DNA of 12,862 nt from positions 1-12,862 of the forward strand of contig CAKTTM010000021.1 of assembly GCA_934615145.1 (NCBI GenBank), in the 5' to 3' direction. The stretch is from an uncultured Clostridia bacterium (GTDB lineage: Bacteria > Bacillota > Clostridia > Christensenellales > Aristaeellaceae). Each line of letters begins with the position of its first letter. Within the stretch, counting starts at the first letter, position 1. The translations under genes and the position numbers were made by a program. The notes under the pieces were generated by a model. That model saw only the letters and a program-made list of their open reading frames with translations. It searched no databases and had not been told where the DNA came from. Of the stretch, positions 11,899 through 12,862 are shown one piece after another.

Positions 11899-12862
11899 TG
11901 TCTTCTCCTCCGTGCGCTGGAAGGTACTGCTGGCCTTCCTGCTGATCATCGGCCTCTCCTTCCTGGTGATGGCGGGCACGCTGACCAACATGCAGGGCAG
12001 CTACCTCTTTGAACAGCGCATACGCGCCGACCGGGCCGGCCTGGAAAAATGGGCGGTGCAGGCGGCGCCTTTTTTGTATGCCAGCGATATGCAGGCCCTG
12101 ACCCAGACGCTGGATCAGGCGGCGGGTGAACTGGCGGGCCGGGTCTTGATACTCGACGCCGATGGCAAGGTGCAGGCGGACAGCTTTCACGAGGCCAACG
12201 GCAGCCGGCTGCACTACCCGGAGGTGGTCTCCATCCTGCTGTCTGGCCAGACGGCGGACTATGGTGTGCACTCGCTGGAGACGGGGGAAAAGGCGCCCGC
12301 CGACCGCATGCTGCTGACGGCCGGCAGCGATGAGTGGGTCAGCTACTGCACAGCCGGGCTGGTGCACTCCTCCAAGGTGATCGGCGTCATCCTGCTGGTC
12401 GCCATCCTCTCAGGCATGATATTCTCCTCCGTCATCACAAGGCCTATTGTGAACCTGACGGGGGTCATTCGCCAGATGTCCAAGGGTGACTTTGCCGCCC
12501 GCGTGCCGGAGAAGGGCTCGGGCGAGCTCAAGCACCTGGCCAGCGCCTTCAACTCCATGAGTGAGAAATTGGAGACGCTGGACAAGTCGCGCAATGAGTT
12601 TGTCTCAAACGCCAGCCATGAGCTCAAGACCCCGCTTGCCACCATGAAGATCATGATCGAGAGTCTGATCTATCAGCCCGACATGCAGCCGGAACTGCGC
12701 ACTGAGTTCTTGAGCGACGTCAACGCCGAAATCAACCGCCTGAGCGCCATCGTCTCAGACCTGCTGACCCTGGTGCAGGCCGACGCGCATAACATGCGCC
12801 TGCAGCGGGAAAAGATCAGCCTGGCCGCCATCGTCAAGGAGACGGTGCATCGCCTGCTGCCC
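11891..12862 (+). CDS. Sensor histidine kinase (3'-truncated by window edge)
   Basis: This is the membrane-bound cognate kinase of the preceding regulator. The frame stays open for 324 codons to the right edge. Order of parts: short N-terminus MTDVFSSVRW, membrane segment about 11-30 (KVLLAFLLIIGLSFLVMAG), extracytoplasmic sensor region of about 130 residues (31-161), second membrane segment about 162-182, HAMP domain about 183-236 (TRPIVNLTGVIRQMSKGDF), and HisKA dimerisation domain with NASHELKTPLA, where H243 is the phosphoacceptor. The ATP-binding HATPase_c domain lies beyond the window. The ATG at 11891 overlaps the regulator's stop by 8 bp and has no strong Shine-Dalgarno sequence, suggesting translational coupling. 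The ATG at 11898 is in another frame and stops quickly. The sensor region contains a PAS/Cache-like stretch (RVLILDADGKVQADSF, 84-99), but the ligand is unknown. Confidence 0.93.
   Translation, partial: MTDVFSSVRWKVLLAFLLIIGLSFLVMAGTLTNMQGSYLFEQRIRADRAGLEKWAVQAAPFLYASDMQALTQTLDQAAGELAGRVLILDADGKVQADSFHEANGSRLHYPEVVSILLSGQTADYGVHSLETGEKAPADRMLLTAGSDEWVSYCTAGLVHSSKVIGVILLVAILSGMIFSSVITRPIVNLTGVIRQMSKGDFAARVPEKGSGELKHLASAFNSMSEKLETLDKSRNEFVSNASHELKTPLATMKIMIESLIYQPDMQPELRTEFLSDVNAEINRLSAIVSDLLTLVQADAHNMRLQREKISLAAIVKETVHRLLP

Overview
The window reads as ordinary chromosome of a GC-rich, Gram-positive member of the Firmicutes, most likely class Clostridia. The pointers are RNase J, a YlbF/YmcA-family protein, MltG, a YtrA-type GntR regulator, a CD1247-type zinc-ribbon protein next to efp, and a KtrB/KtrA-type potassium uptake pair. 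All 14 genes lie on the + strand, and intergenic gaps are short (none longer than about 150 bp). The AT-rich islands coincide with recognisable sigma-A-like promoters. Species cannot be named from this sequence. I see no insertion sequence, phage gene, CRISPR array, tRNA or rRNA.

Layout. (1) 2-1546: 3' part of an RNase J gene that starts before the window. (2) A promoter with an extended -10 near 1568-1596 drives a three-gene unit: YlbF-family protein, mltG and an endonuclease IV-like TIM-barrel protein. The last two overlap by 4 bp. (3) 4105-6092: a self-contained cassette of a YtrA-type GntR repressor, an ABC ATPase and a small ABC-2 permease. All three overlap, the cassette is preceded by a promoter carrying an AGTGTA-N13-TACACT inverted repeat, and it ends in a strong intrinsic terminator. 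(4) 6124-8390: a promoter, an M24 (Xaa-Pro type) aminopeptidase, efp and the acidic CD1247-type zinc-ribbon protein, followed by a hairpin with a poor U-tract. (5) 8412-11069: ktrB, ktrA and a DEDDh 3'-5' exonuclease whose GTG start overlaps the ktrA stop. (6) 11123 to the end: a promoter, a 16-bp perfect palindrome in the leader, an OmpR-family response regulator and an overlapping sensor histidine kinase that runs off the right edge.

How the genes work together. RNase J and the YlbF-family protein both belong to the RNA-decay/Y-complex world of Firmicutes. MltG trims nascent glycan strands during peptidoglycan synthesis. The YtrA cassette resembles cell-envelope antibiotic-stress exporters. 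EF-P relieves ribosome stalling at proline runs and the neighbouring aminopeptidase cuts before proline, so both concern proline-containing polypeptides. KtrAB is a gated potassium channel complex. The two-component system has no target visible in the window.

I found no clearly new multi-gene system. The items most worth following up are the operator-promoter of the YtrA cassette, the altered metal-site residue of the TIM-barrel protein, the palindrome in the response-regulator leader, and the exonuclease tied translationally to ktrA. Six of the 13 genes whose start lies in the window use TTG or GTG. Several starts were therefore chosen by Shine-Dalgarno position and promoter overlap rather than by the longest open frame.
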